Positions 25,782-35,077 of a stretch of DNA of 64,000 nt are shown in pieces. Numbering within the stretch: the stretch's first letter is position 1; the number at the start of each line of letters is the position of its first letter. The stretch is from Streptomyces olivaceoviridis (lineage in GTDB: Bacteria > Actinomycetota > Actinomycetes > Streptomycetales > Streptomycetaceae): the NCBI RefSeq assembly GCF_014650115.1, contig NZ_BMUI01000002.1, forward strand, positions 248,001 through 312,000. Direction: 5' to 3'. The position numbers and the translations under genes were made by a program. The notes beneath the pieces are model-generated. The model was not told the origin of the DNA and searched no databases. It saw nothing but the letters and a program-made list of their open reading frames with translations.

Positions 25782-26651
25782 ATGGTCGAGGACCTTGTGG
25801 TGACCCTGGCGGCGGCGGGCTCCGCCGGTGTGGTGTACCTGGCGATGGCGGCGCGGGTGGTCAAGCAGTACGAGCGCGGTGTGCTGTTCCGGCTCGGCCG
25901 GGTGGCGGGGGAGGTACGGTCGCCGGGCCTGAATCTGATCATCCCCTTCGTGGACCGGTTGCAGAAGGTCAACATGCAGATCGTGACCCTGCCGATCCCG
26001 GCCCAGGAGGGCATCACCCGCGACAACGTCACGGTCCGGGTGGACGCGGTGGTCTACTTCCGCGTGGTCGACGCGTCGAGCGCCCTGATCAAGGTCGAGG
26101 ACTACAAGTTCGCGGTGTCGCAGATGGCCCAGACGTCCCTCCGGTCGATCATCGGCAAGAGCGATCTGGACGACCTGCTCTCCAACCGCGAGAAGCTCAA
26201 CCAGGGCCTGGAGCTGATGATCGACAGTCCGGCGGTGGGCTGGGGCATCCAGGTCGACCGGGTCGAGATCAAGGACGTGTCCCTTCCGGACACGATGAAG
26301 CGGTCGATGGCCCGCCAGGCCGAGGCGGACCGTGAGCGCCGGGCCCGGATCATCAACGCCGACGCGGAACTCCAGGCCTCCAAGAAGCTCGCCGAGGCCG
26401 CCCAGCAGATGTCGGGGACCCCGGCCGCGCTCCAGCTGCGGCTGTTGCAGACGGTGATGGCGGTGGCCGCCGAGAAGAACTCGACGCTGGTCCTGCCCAT
26501 CCCGGTGGAACTGCTGCACTTCCTGGAGCGGGGCGGGCAGCCCTCGCTGACGGAGAAGCCGGAGAAGCCGGAGAAGGAGGAGAAGGAGGAGAAGGAGGAG
26601 CAGGACCGGGAGCCCGCGGCGCACACCGACGGCGGACCGCATCCCGGCTGA
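25782..26651 (+). CDS. Slipin / stomatin-like SPFH protein
   Basis: The 289-residue product has an N-terminal hydrophobic hairpin (about 5-24) and then the SPFH core: VVKQYERGVLFRLGRVAGEVRSPGLNLIIPFVD, ITRDNVTVRVDAVVYFRV and VEIKDVSLPDTMKRSMARQAEADRERRARI. These are typical of bacterial slipins, which oligomerise on the membrane. The C-terminus is an unusual run of EKPEK/EEKEE units (about 262-278). Slipins often accompany an NfeD protease partner, but none is adjacent. AGGAGGT precedes the ATG ideally. Confidence 0.93.
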   Translation: MVEDLVVTLAAAGSAGVVYLAMAARVVKQYERGVLFRLGRVAGEVRSPGLNLIIPFVDRLQKVNMQIVTLPIPAQEGITRDNVTVRVDAVVYFRVVDASSALIKVEDYKFAVSQMAQTSLRSIIGKSDLDDLLSNREKLNQGLELMIDSPAVGWGIQVDRVEIKDVSLPDTMKRSMARQAEADRERRARIINADAELQASKKLAEAAQQMSGTPAALQLRLLQTVMAVAAEKNSTLVLPIPVELLHFLERGGQPSLTEKPEKPEKEEKEEKEEQDREPAAHTDGGPHPG

Positions 26652-26692
26652 CGGGCACCTGAGCCACCCCGGCCCGGACGGAAGGAGCGCGT

Positions 26693-27550
26693 GTGCGGAA
26701 CAAGCCGGCCAGGAAGCTCCAGGAACTGCTGCGGCTGCCCCCGGGCGAGCGGGTCGACCTGTCCAGGTACGACGCCCGGGCCACCCCCGGCGCCCCGGAC
26801 GGCAAGCAGGCGACGCGGGCGGCGGCGGACCGCATGGGCAAGCAACTGGCCCGGCTCCAGGAACGGCTGTGGGCGGCGGCCACCGCGGGCGACCACCGCC
26901 GGGTGCTGCTGGTCCTCCAGGGCATGGACACCAGCGGCAAGGGCGGCACGGTCAAACATGTGATCGGCCAGCTCAACCCGTCGGGGTGCCGGATCACGGC
27001 GTTCAAGGCACCCACCGAGGAGGAGCGGGAGCACGACTTCCTGTGGCGGGTGCGGCGGGCGCTGCCGGAGCCGGGCGAGATCGGCATCTTCGACCGCTCG
27101 CACTACGAGGACGTGCTCATCGCCCGCGTCCGGCATCTCGCCCGGCCGGCCGAGATCGGCAGCCGCTACGGCCTGATCAACGACTTCGAGCGCTCCCTCG
27201 CCGAGGACGGCGTGACCTTCGTCAAGTGCTTCCTGCACCTCTCCTACGACGAGCAGCGGCGCCGTCTGCTGCGCCGGCTGGACCGTCCCGACAAGCACTG
27301 GAAGTTCGCCCCGGGCGACATCGACGAACGCGCCCTGTGGCCCGCCTACCAGGAGGCGTACGAACTGGCCCTGGAGCGCTGCGCGGCGCCGTACGCGCCC
27401 TGGTACCTGGTCCCGGCGGACCGCAAGTGGTACCGCGACTGGGCCATCAGCCGGCTCCTGCTGGAGCGGCTGCGGGACCTGGACCCCCGGTACCCGGAGG
27501 CGGACTTCGACGTGGCGGACTGCCGGGAGCGCCTGCTGAAGGAGACGTGA
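26693..27550 (+). CDS. ppk2: Polyphosphate kinase 2
   Basis: This 285-residue PPK2-family kinase has Walker A LQGMDTSGKGGTVKH (about 75-89), the lid and Walker B region GEIGIFDRSHYEDVLIARV, and the C-terminal ALWPAYQEAYELALERC and WYLVPADRKWYRDWAISRLL. It transfers phosphate from polyphosphate to nucleotides; whether to AMP, ADP or GDP cannot be read here. AAGGAG precedes the GTG. It follows the slipin by 41 bases in the same direction and may share its transcript. Confidence 0.94.
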   Translation: MRNKPARKLQELLRLPPGERVDLSRYDARATPGAPDGKQATRAAADRMGKQLARLQERLWAAATAGDHRRVLLVLQGMDTSGKGGTVKHVIGQLNPSGCRITAFKAPTEEEREHDFLWRVRRALPEPGEIGIFDRSHYEDVLIARVRHLARPAEIGSRYGLINDFERSLAEDGVTFVKCFLHLSYDEQRRRLLRRLDRPDKHWKFAPGDIDERALWPAYQEAYELALERCAAPYAPWYLVPADRKWYRDWAISRLLLERLRDLDPRYPEADFDVADCRERLLKET

Positions 27551-27712
27551 GCGGGACGTGCGGGGCGGCACGGGCGGACGTCAGCCCGGGGTCCGGATTC
27601 CGGCGCGGGCGGACGTGAACCGGTGTCGCATTCCGGCGCGGGCGCACGTCGGCCGGGGCGGGGGTCCGGTTCAGGCAGACGTGAGCCGGGGCCGTAGGGG
27701 TACCCGGCGGGC

Positions 27713-29281
27713 ATGCGCGAGCAGCGGAAGGTCACCGATTCGTACTGGCTGCGGACCGCCCCGGGGCCGTCCCATCCCGCCCTGGACGGGGATCTCGACG
27801 TGGACGTGGCCGTCGTCGGCGCGGGCATCGCCGGGCTGAGCACCGCCCATGAGCTGGCCCGGGCCGGGCGGCGGGTGGCGGTGCTGGAGGCGGGGCGGGT
27901 CGCGGCCGGTGTCACCGGCTACACCACCGCCAAGCTGACCGCGCAGCACACCCTGGTCTACGACCGGCTCCGGCGCACCCGGGGAGCGGAGGGGGCGCGG
28001 CTGTACGCGCGTTCGCAGTCGGAGGCGATCGAGCACGCGGCGGCGCTGGCGGCCGAGCTGGGCGTCGACTGCGAGTGGGAGACCCGGGACGCCTACACCT
28101 ACGTCCGGGACCGGTCACGGGTGGCCGAGGTGCGCGCGGAGGCGGAGGCCGCCCGGGAGGCGGGGCTGCCGGCCGTGTTCACCACGGAGACCGGGCTGCC
28201 CTTCCCGGTGGCGGGTGCGGTCCGGGTGACCGGGCAGGCGCAGTTCCACCCGGTCAAGTACCTGCGGGCGGTCACCGCCGATCTGCTCGCGCGCGGCGGC
28301 GAGGTGTACGAGCGGACGCGGGTCACCGGTCTGTCGGAGGGCGAGCCGTGCCGGCTGACGACGGAGGCGGGCGCCACGGTGACGGCCCGGGACGTCGTGG
28401 TCGCCACCCACTATCCGCTGTTCGACCGCGCCCTGCTGTTCACCCGGCTCTCCCCGCGCCGGGAACTGGTCGTCGCCGGGCCGCTGGGCGACGGGACGGA
28501 CCCGCACGGCATGTACATCACGCCGGACGAGAACACCCGCTCGGTGCGCACGGCGCCGTACGGCCCGGACGGGCAGCGGCTGCTGGTCGTCACCGGTGAG
28601 CACTTCACGCCCGGCACCGGCGACCCGCAGGCGGGCTTCGAGCGGCTCGCCGGCTGGGCCGAGGTGAACTTCCCCGGGGTGGAGCTGGACCTTGCCTGGG
28701 CCACGCAGGACAACGAGTCCACCGACACCGTCCCGCTGGTCGGCCCCCTGCACCCCGGCGCACGGCACGCCTACGTCGCCACCGGCTTCGGCGGCTGGGG
28801 CCTGAGCAGCGGCATCATGGCCGGGCTGCTGCTGAGCGCGCTGATCACCGGCCATGACCGCGCCTGGCAGGAGCTGTACGACCCGCGCCGGCTGAAGTCG
28901 GTGGTGCGCGAGGCGCCGTCGCTGCTGAAGACCCAGGCCGAGGTGGCCCGGCACTTCGTCGGCGACCGACTGAAGCCGCCGGTCTCGGTGGACGACCTGG
29001 CACCGGGCGACGGCGCGCTGGTCCGGTCCGGCGGGGAACGGCTGGCGGTCCACCGCGACGCGGAGGGCGCCCTGCACGCCGTGTCGGCCCGCTGCACCCA
29101 CCTCGGCTGCCTGGTCTCGTTCAACCGCGCCGAGCGCGCCTGGGAGTGCCCCTGCCACGGCTCGCGGTTCGCCGTCGACGGCACGGTGCTCCAGGGCCCG
29201 GCGGTCACACCGCTGGAGCGGCGCGAGCTGGACCGGTCTGCGGCCGACCCCGGCGGGGACCAGTCGCCGCCGCGCGGGTGA
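27713..29281 (+). CDS. FAD-dependent oxidoreductase with C-terminal Rieske domain
   Basis: The product has 522 residues. An N-terminal DAO-type FAD fold opens with VDVAVVGAGIAGLSTAHELA (about 30-49), and TGYTTAKLTAQH is characteristic of the family. FGGWGLSSGIMAGLLLSAL closes the FAD domain, and a C-terminal Rieske domain (about 425-510) carries CTHLGC and CPCHGSRF as its 2Fe-2S ligands. Homologues of this fusion are widespread and are often called gamma-glutamylputrescine-oxidase-like or IscC-type; the substrate is unknown. About 100 bases upstream there are two near-identical segments containing ATTCCGGCGCGGGC. Confidence 0.9.
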   Translation: MREQRKVTDSYWLRTAPGPSHPALDGDLDVDVAVVGAGIAGLSTAHELARAGRRVAVLEAGRVAAGVTGYTTAKLTAQHTLVYDRLRRTRGAEGARLYARSQSEAIEHAAALAAELGVDCEWETRDAYTYVRDRSRVAEVRAEAEAAREAGLPAVFTTETGLPFPVAGAVRVTGQAQFHPVKYLRAVTADLLARGGEVYERTRVTGLSEGEPCRLTTEAGATVTARDVVVATHYPLFDRALLFTRLSPRRELVVAGPLGDGTDPHGMYITPDENTRSVRTAPYGPDGQRLLVVTGEHFTPGTGDPQAGFERLAGWAEVNFPGVELDLAWATQDNESTDTVPLVGPLHPGARHAYVATGFGGWGLSSGIMAGLLLSALITGHDRAWQELYDPRRLKSVVREAPSLLKTQAEVARHFVGDRLKPPVSVDDLAPGDGALVRSGGERLAVHRDAEGALHAVSARCTHLGCLVSFNRAERAWECPCHGSRFAVDGTVLQGPAVTPLERRELDRSAADPGGDQSPPRG

Positions 29282-29332
29282 CCGTACCGCCGCGCCGCGG
29301 AATATATCACCATACAAACTCATATTCAGTCC

Positions 29333-29345
29333 TACGTTCGTACGG
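29333..29345 (+). promoter_or_regulatory. Possible -10 box for a leaderless deacetylase transcript
   Basis: TACGTT (29333-29338) is placed so that transcription would begin at about the GTG start codon (29345), and no ribosome binding site is visible. A clear -35 element is not apparent in the AT-rich stretch upstream. Confidence 0.35.
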
Positions 29346-30190
29346 TGATCCCACGACCACGTCATCTCATCGCCGTCTGCCTCCTGGGCGCGGCGCTCAC
29401 CGCCTGCGGCACCGCGGGCGGTGAGCGGCCCGCCCCGGCCGCCTCCCGCGGCTCCGCGTCCCCTTCTGCCACCCGTCCGCCCGTGCTCACACCCGGCCCC
29501 GGCGGGCTGACCCCGGTCTTCGAGCACGGCCCGCGCACCCGGGGCAAGACCGTCGCGCTCACCTTCGACGCCGACATGACCGCCGACGAGGGACCCCGCG
29601 CGGCCTCCGGCGAGCACTTCGACAACCCGGGCCTGATCGACGCCCTGCGCACGCTGAAGGTGCCGGCGACCGTCTTCATGACCGGTCGGTGGGCCGACGA
29701 GTACCCGGCCGAGGCCCGCGCCCTGGGCCACGACCCGCAGTTCGAGGTGGCCAACCACTCCTGGAGCCACTACGCGTTCACCGCCGACTGCTACGGCCTG
29801 CCGACCGTCGAGGCCGACGGGATGCGGGCGGACGTGCAGCGCGCGTACGAATCCCTCCGCGCGGCCGGCGTGCCCCACGCGATGCCGTACTTCCGCTTCC
29901 CCGGCGGCTGCTACGACCAGCGGGCGCTGCGCGCGCTGAGCGGGCTCGGGGTGACCGCGGTGCAGTGGGACGTGATCAGCGGAGACGCCTTCGCCACGGA
30001 CGCCGACGCGGTGGTCAAGCAGGTGCTCGACGGGGTCAAGCCGGGCTCGGTGGTCGTCATGCACTGCACCCGCAGCGCCGCCCCGACGACCGAGCGGGTC
30101 GTCCGCACGGTCGTACCGGAGCTGCGCGAGCGCGGCTACCGGTTCGTGAAGGTCTCCGAACTGATCGGCCAGGCGGGCAACGGCCGCTGA
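29345..30190 (+). CDS. Polysaccharide deacetylase family lipoprotein
   Basis: The 281-residue product starts with a lipoprotein signal, LLGAALTACGTAG, with Cys near residue 21. A Ser/Pro linker follows, then a NodB-type domain (about 65-275). Expected motifs are present: LTFDADMT (catalytic and metal Asp; the second Asp is followed by Met rather than the usual Gly), the metal-ligand HxxxH in NHSWSHYAF, YFRFPGGCYD, VQWDVISGDAF and VVMHCTRS. It probably deacetylates cell-wall polymers outside the membrane. The upstream 40 bases are unusually AT-rich, and TACGTT sits six bases before the GTG, which suggests a leaderless transcript. Confidence 0.9.
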   Translation: MIPRPRHLIAVCLLGAALTACGTAGGERPAPAASRGSASPSATRPPVLTPGPGGLTPVFEHGPRTRGKTVALTFDADMTADEGPRAASGEHFDNPGLIDALRTLKVPATVFMTGRWADEYPAEARALGHDPQFEVANHSWSHYAFTADCYGLPTVEADGMRADVQRAYESLRAAGVPHAMPYFRFPGGCYDQRALRALSGLGVTAVQWDVISGDAFATDADAVVKQVLDGVKPGSVVVMHCTRSAAPTTERVVRTVVPELRERGYRFVKVSELIGQAGNGR

Positions 30191-30207
30191 CGTCCTACGC
30201 TGAAGGC

Positions 30208-30390
30208 ATGAGCGACGAGGACTACTGCACGATCGCCGAGACGGTGAAGCCGGCGAAGGCCGACGGACCGCCGTACGCGGAGTGCGTGCTGTGCCGGGAG
30301 CCGACGGAGTACCCGGAGTCGTACAAGGGCATCACGCTGTGCCCCGTCTGCGAGTGGCAGGAGGCACAGCGCACCGCCTGCTCAGGGTGA
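30208..30390 (+). CDS. Small Cys-pair (zinc-ribbon-like) protein
   Basis: This 60-residue protein begins MSDEDYCTIAETV. It has two cysteine knuckles, ECVLCREP (about 31-38) and LCPVCEWQ (about 44-51), plus single cysteines at residue 7 and near the end. The CxxC-x(10)-CxxC spacing fits a small zinc ribbon. I recognise no named family. It follows the deacetylase by 17 bases, and its last 9 bases overlap the convergent membrane-protein gene. Confidence 0.75.
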   Translation: MSDEDYCTIAETVKPAKADGPPYAECVLCREPTEYPESYKGITLCPVCEWQEAQRTACSG

Positions 30391-31053
30391 GCGACGCGCG
30401 ACCGGCCGGCCGGTCGCGGCGAAGGCGGCGGCCGTGAGCAGGGCGGCGCCCGCCAGCGGCAGCAGCGGCACCGGTGCCCGGCCGGTCTGCGAGCCGATGA
30501 CCAGACCGCTGACCGCCGCCTGTGCCGGGGAACCGGCCGGCACCACTGCCAGCAGCGCGCCCAGCAGCGTCGCCGGTACCGCACGCCCCCTGGACCGCAG
30601 CACCGGCCGGCTGGTGAGCGCGCCGACGGCCGCACCGAGCAGGGCGCAGGCGAGGGTGGCCGGCAGTCCCGCGGCGGCGGCCCGCGGCCGGGGCACGTGG
30701 ACCCGGTGGCCGTTGCTCGCCGGGTCGCTGATCAGCGTCACCACCACGGTGGCCGCCACCCCGAGCAGCACGGCCACGAGCAGCGCGGTGAGCAGGCAGG
30801 CGAGGTGTGCCCGGGCGGGGCCGCGGGCGGCGGCGACGCAGGCCCGGGCCGCGGGCGGCTCCGCGGTGACACAGATCCGTACCAGCCAGGCGGCCACCGG
30901 CAGCAGACCGGCGGCCGTGTAGCCGAGCGAGCCCAGCACCGGCTGACCGCTCTGCACGCCGACGCCCAGGAACGCGACGTACAGGATCACCGGGGGCAGC
31001 CAGCGCTGGGAGCGCAGCAGCAGGTCGGCCTGGTAGCGCAGGAGCGCGGTCAT
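30382..31053 (-). CDS. ABC transporter membrane subunit (putative exporter)
   Basis: This 223-residue membrane protein has six hydrophobic segments distributed through the sequence (for example VILYVAFLGVGV, HLACLLTALLVAVLLGVAATVVVTLI and LPLAGAALLTAAAFAA). It has no signature motif, but its start overlaps the stop of the upstream ATPase gene by 4 bases, so it is the natural membrane partner of that ATPase. Small pairs of this type in Streptomyces are usually exporters of unknown substrates. Confidence 0.78.
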   Translation of the reverse strand: MTALLRYQADLLLRSQRWLPPVILYVAFLGVGVQSGQPVLGSLGYTAAGLLPVAAWLVRICVTAEPPAARACVAAARGPARAHLACLLTALLVAVLLGVAATVVVTLISDPASNGHRVHVPRPRAAAAGLPATLACALLGAAVGALTSRPVLRSRGRAVPATLLGALLAVVPAGSPAQAAVSGLVIGSQTGRAPVPLLPLAGAALLTAAAFAATGRPVARRSP

Positions 31054-31940
31054 GGGCGGCTTCCGGAGTCGGGGGACAGCGGGTCGGGGAACGGCGGTTC
31101 GACGCGGACCACGTGCCAGGGCGGGCGGGCCGTGAGCAGGGTGCGCAGCAGGATGTCGGAGCGGGACGCGGGGACGGCGAGCCGGTGGCTGCCGGGGGCG
31201 GTCTCCTCGGCGGACACCGCGATCCGCACCGCGTCCGGCGGCAGCCGCCCGCCCGGCGCCCCCCGCACGGTGACGACCGTGACCGGTCCGGTGGGCGCCC
31301 CCGGCGGATCGGTACGGCGTTCCAGACCCCCGTCGATCACCGCGTAGGCCGCGTCCGGGGCCCCGGCGAGCCGGCGCGGGTCGTGGTCCACGAAGACCAC
31401 GGCACCCCCGGCCGCCGTACGCTCGGCCACCGCCCGCTCCAGCTCGGTCCGCGCCGCCGCGTCGAGCCCGGTCCAGGCCTCGTCCAGCACCAGCAGCTCC
31501 GGGTCGGCGAGCAGGGCCTGCGCGACGGCGACCTTCTGGCTGCTGCCCTTGGACAGCCGGGCCATCGGCGTACCGGCGTACGCGCCCGCCCCGAACCGCT
31601 CCAGCCAGGTGTCCGCGGCGCGTGCGGCGGCCTCCCGGCCGAGGCCGTGGACGGTGCCGAGGTGGGCGAGGTAGCCGGCGGCCGTGAAGGGCAGGGCGGA
31701 CGGGAACCGCTCCGGCACGTACGCCGTGCGCGGGCGACCGCTGATCCGGCCCTCGCTGGGCGCGTCGAGCCGGGCGAGCAGCCGGAGCAGGGTGGACTTC
31801 CCGGTGCCGTTCGCCCCTTCGATCCGGGTGAGGGTGCCGGGGGCGACGACGAGGTCGACGCCTCGCAGCACCCAGGGGCCACGGAAGCCGTAACGACGGC
31901 CCACGGCGGTCAGGCGCAGGTCACGGTGCATGGGGGTCAT
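31050..31940 (-). CDS. ABC transporter ATPase (putative exporter)
   Basis: This 296-residue ATPase has Walker A EGANGTGKSTLLRLL (about 40-54), a variant signature LSKGSSQKVAVAQALL, Walker B LLVLDEAWTGLD and a switch His in VFVDHDPRR. The Q-loop is unusually short, reading TAYVPERFP. The last 90 residues form an extra domain with a beta pattern (VTVVTVRGAPGG, then AVSAEETAPGSHRLAV). The variant signature (SKGSSQK in place of SGGQ) marks the CcmA-like exporter class. It is coupled to the membrane subunit. Confidence 0.88.
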   Translation of the reverse strand: MTPMHRDLRLTAVGRRYGFRGPWVLRGVDLVVAPGTLTRIEGANGTGKSTLLRLLARLDAPSEGRISGRPRTAYVPERFPSALPFTAAGYLAHLGTVHGLGREAAARAADTWLERFGAGAYAGTPMARLSKGSSQKVAVAQALLADPELLVLDEAWTGLDAAARTELERAVAERTAAGGAVVFVDHDPRRLAGAPDAAYAVIDGGLERRTDPPGAPTGPVTVVTVRGAPGGRLPPDAVRIAVSAEETAPGSHRLAVPASRSDILLRTLLTARPPWHVVRVEPPFPDPLSPDSGSRP

Positions 31941-32007
31941 TCTGTTGCAGGGGATCCGGTGCGGGGCCGTCCGGTACGGCGCTCGGCGCTCGCCGCGCCG
32001 GCCGGAC

Positions 32008-32448
32008 TCAGCGGGCCATGCCCCGGCTCAGCTCGGCGGCCCCGGCCCGCACCGCCGCTGCCCAGGGTCCTCCGTCCCCCGGCGGCGCGGACGCCCCGGT
32101 CGCCGAGACCTGCACGTCGGACAGCGGACCGGCCGGGGAGGCTTCGAGCCGGCCCCAGTCGATGTCGGTCCCGGCGCGCTGGGCGAGGGCGACGACGGTG
32201 CCGACGAAGCCTTCGGAGAGGGCCAGGATGATGGTGTGGCCGGTCCGCCGGTGCCGGGCGAGCAGGGCGTGCACGAAGACCCCGAAGGCGTCCGGATCGA
32301 TCTGGCACTCGTCGTTCCGCATCGGCCCGATGCCGGACGGCAGCCCCAGCTCGGCCTCGAAGACCTCCACCTGCCGCAGAAAGAGCCGGGCGGCCCCGTT
32401 GGACGGGTTCCACAGCGTCTCGTCGCCGATGTCGAAGTACTGACTCAT
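32008..32448 (-). CDS. DUF6086-like protein
   Basis: This 146-residue soluble protein begins MSQYFDIGDETLWNPSNGAA, a conserved opening I associate with the DUF6086 family of Streptomyces. It contains no catalytic motif I can name. A run GASAPPGDGGPW near residue 120 is likely a flexible loop. It is transcribed alone, divergent from the PTH2 gene. Function unknown. Confidence 0.7.
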   Translation of the reverse strand: MSQYFDIGDETLWNPSNGAARLFLRQVEVFEAELGLPSGIGPMRNDECQIDPDAFGVFVHALLARHRRTGHTIILALSEGFVGTVVALAQRAGTDIDWGRLEASPAGPLSDVQVSATGASAPPGDGGPWAAAVRAGAAELSRGMAR

Positions 32449-32619
32449 GGCACTCCCCCTCCGGTCCCTTCATTCGATCAAGAGGGGTGAGCGTAGTCAG
32501 CCGGTTCACCGGCGTCGCAGGAAAATTCGCCGCGCGGGCCCTCTCGTCCCGCCCGCGTGAGCCTCTCGTCCCGCCCGCGCGTTGATCGGTCCGACCGGGG
32601 CTTCGTAGGCTGGGTTCCC

Positions 32620-33348
32620 GTGAGCCACGTTCCCGCCCCCGCCGCCCCCGCCGCCGACAGCCCGGTCGAGCCCGCACGCGATCCGCGTGACGAGGCGCCC
32701 CAGTTCGTCCTGCCGCTGGTGGTACGCATCGAGCGGGGCGCCCCGCCGGCCCGTACCGACGCGCTGGAGACCGCCGCCCGGGCCGTCCTGACCCTGCTCG
32801 GCGACGAGCGGGCGCACGGCGACGGCGAGTGGGCCGAGGCGGTACGCGACTGGGAGGACGCCCGGATCCGGAAGGTGGTCCGCCGGGCCCGTGGCGCCGA
32901 GTGGCGGCGCGCCGAGGCGCTGCCCGGGATCACGGTGCACGGCGCCTCCGCGGAGGTCCGGGTCTTCCCGCCGATCCCGCTGGACGGCTGGCCGAAGGAC
33001 CTGGCGAAGCTCCAGGTCTCGGGCACCGAGCTGGACGACCCCGAACCGCCGGCGCCCGCCGACCCGGCCGACCGGCCCGTGCTCTGGCTGAACCCGGACC
33101 TGGAGATGTCGGCCGGCAAGGCGATGGCCCAGGCCGGCCACGGTGCCCAACTGGCCTGGTGGGCCCTGCCGGACACCGCCCGCACCGCCTGGCGCGACGC
33201 CGGCTTCCCCCTCTCTGTCCGCACGGCCGCCCCGGCCGCCTGGCCCCGCCTGACCACGAGCGGCCTGCCCGTGGTCCGCGACGCCGGTTTCACGGAGATC
33301 GCCCCGGGCTCCTGCACGGTGGTGGCGGAGCACCCGGCCCTGCGCTGA
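32620..33348 (+). CDS. PTH2-type peptidyl-tRNA hydrolase family protein
   Basis: The 242-residue product contains a C-terminal domain (about 165-240) with [23 protein letters not shown]. This corresponds to the PTH2 motif with Lys and His near the active site, followed by [23 protein letters not shown]. The N-terminal half ([20 protein letters not shown] onward) is an extension typical of the actinobacterial version. PTH2 enzymes release peptides from stalled peptidyl-tRNA, but activity of these long forms is not established. I place the start at the GTG at 32620, seven bases after a TAGGCT -10-like box (leaderless); an upstream GTG at 32557 is also open. Confidence 0.8.
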   Translation: MSHVPAPAAPAADSPVEPARDPRDEAPQFVLPLVVRIERGAPPARTDALETAARAVLTLLGDERAHGDGEWAEAVRDWEDARIRKVVRRARGAEWRRAEALPGITVHGASAEVRVFPPIPLDGWPKDLAKLQVSGTELDDPEPPAPADPADRPVLWLNPDLEMSAGKAMAQAGHGAQLAWWALPDTARTAWRDAGFPLSVRTAAPAAWPRLTTSGLPVVRDAGFTEIAPGSCTVVAEHPALR

Positions 33349-33493
33349 CCGGGGAGGCCGGCGCGGTCGGAGGCGGGCCGGTCGCAACCTCAAATGTTGC
33401 TCTGAACGCGACAGGAGGGGGTTCGAGGGCGGTCGCCGGGGCCATATCCCCGTCACTCGACGCAGCAGCACGGGCCGAGGAGGGGGAAGCACC

Positions 33494-34822
33494 ATGCGGC
33501 GACTGGGGACCGGGATCGGGTGGCGGCCGGAGATCGCGGATGCCGTGGAGCGCATGCCCGGCATCGACTGGGTGGAGGTCGTGGCGGAGAACGTCTGCCC
33601 CGGGCACCTGCCCGAGTCGCTGCTGCGGCTGCGCGAGCGCGGTGTGACGGTGGTCCCGCACGGCGTCTCCCTGGGTCTCGGCGGCGCCGACCGGCCCGAC
33701 GAGGGGCGGCTGACGGCACTCGCCGAGCGGGCGGAGGCGCTCGGCTCGCCGCTGGTCACCGAGCACATCGCCTTCGTCCGGGCGGGCGGCGTGCTCACCG
33801 CCTCCCCGCGCCTGGAGGCCGGCCATCTGCTGCCCGTGCCGCGCACCCGGGACGCGCTGGACGTGCTGTGCGAGAACGTCCGCATCGCGCAGGACGCGCT
33901 GCCGGTGCCGCTGGCCCTGGAGAACATCGCCGCGCTGTTCTCCTGGCCGGGCGAGGAGCTGACCGAGGGCCAGTTCCTGTCCGAGCTGGTCGAGCGGACC
34001 GGCGTACGGCTGCTGATCGACGTGGCCAACCTGCACACCAACCACGTCAACCGGGGCGAGGACCCCGCCGAGGCGCTGGCCGCGCTGCCCCTTGAGGCGA
34101 TCGCCTACGTCCATGTCGCGGGCGGCTTCGAGCGCGACGGCGTCTGGCACGACAGTCATGCGCATCCCGTGCCGCGTCCGGTCCTCGACATCCTGACCGG
34201 CCTCGCCGCCCGGGTCGCGCCGCCGGGGGTGCTCCTGGAGCGGGACGAGAACTTCCCGGAACCGGCGGAGCTGGAGCGGGAGTTGGACGCGATCCGGGAA
34301 GCGGTGACGGTCGGGCACGCGGCGGAGGGCGCGGTGGGGGGTACGGCGCGGACACCGGCCCTCGCTGGTGCCGCCCGGGCCGGGGGTGTCGGTGTCCTGG
34401 CGCGGCCGGTGACGGGGCCGGTGACGGGCGTGCGCGAGCGGGTCGGGGTCGCGCAGACCGCCGTGCTGTCGTCCCTGGTGGCGGGGACGCCGGTGCCCGA
34501 GGGGTTCGACCGGGTGCGGATGGGGGTGCAAGCGCGGGCGCTCGCGGCGAAGCGGGCGGGGGTCGTGGCGAAGGTGGCGCCCGAGCTGCCGGTGATCCTG
34601 GGGGCGGGGTACCGGGAGACGTTCCTGGAGTACGCACGGCAGCGGCCGATGCGCGGGGGGTACCGGCTGGACGCGCTGGACTTCGCCGGCCACCTGCTGA
34701 AGCTGGGCAGGCCGGCCGACGCGGGGGCACGGCGCGAACTGCGGGACTGGTGGCTGCACCGCTCGGGCCCGGCACCGCGCAGACGGGGGCTTGTGGAGCG
34801 GGTGCTGCGACGCGGAGTCTGA
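33494..34822 (+). CDS. DUF692 (MNIO-family) enzyme with fused C-terminal domain
   Basis: The 442-residue product has residues 1-275 forming a DUF692 TIM barrel, the family of multinuclear non-haem iron oxidases such as MbnB and TglH that modify cysteines in peptides. Candidate ligands sit where expected: His56 ([12 protein letters not shown]), His91 (TEHIAF), Glu143 (LENIAALF), Asp176, His181 and His184 ([12 protein letters not shown]), His207 (YVHVAGG), the HDSHAHPVP loop and Glu249. After a linker (275-310), residues about 315-425 form a second helical domain with [20 protein letters not shown], which may be a fused partner of the DUF2063 type. AGGAGGGGG precedes the ATG. DUF4142 and TIGR04222 genes follow. 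Confidence 0.87.
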   Translation: MRRLGTGIGWRPEIADAVERMPGIDWVEVVAENVCPGHLPESLLRLRERGVTVVPHGVSLGLGGADRPDEGRLTALAERAEALGSPLVTEHIAFVRAGGVLTASPRLEAGHLLPVPRTRDALDVLCENVRIAQDALPVPLALENIAALFSWPGEELTEGQFLSELVERTGVRLLIDVANLHTNHVNRGEDPAEALAALPLEAIAYVHVAGGFERDGVWHDSHAHPVPRPVLDILTGLAARVAPPGVLLERDENFPEPAELERELDAIREAVTVGHAAEGAVGGTARTPALAGAARAGGVGVLARPVTGPVTGVRERVGVAQTAVLSSLVAGTPVPEGFDRVRMGVQARALAAKRAGVVAKVAPELPVILGAGYRETFLEYARQRPMRGGYRLDALDFAGHLLKLGRPADAGARRELRDWWLHRSGPAPRRRGLVERVLRRGV

Positions 34823-34877
34823 AGCGTGCCCGCCTAGCCAAGCGGGTACGGCGCCCCGACGGCCGACGGCACGACAG

Positions 34878-34926
34878 CGCCCCAGGGGCGCGGGGAACCA
34901 TGCGACCAGCCACAACGCACCCGCAC
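34878..34926 (+). repeat. Streptomyces intergenic repeat, copy 1
   Basis: This is the core GGGGCGCGGGGAACC followed by TGCGACCAGCCACAACG. It closely matches the copy at 43533-43580 and, in reverse orientation, the start of the copy at 38660-38715. It lies after the DUF692 gene, where it can form the usual GC stem. Confidence 0.75.
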
Positions 34927-35077
34927 TCGCCGACGGCACCGCGACCACCCCGGCGGCACCGCGAACCGGCCCCCGCGACTCGCACCCCGCAGCCGAATGC
35001 CCCTTCGGACCCCCCAGTAATATGCCAACCCCGCACCCACCCCCAGGCACCCCCCGGCGTGCGGCGCAGGAGGCATC

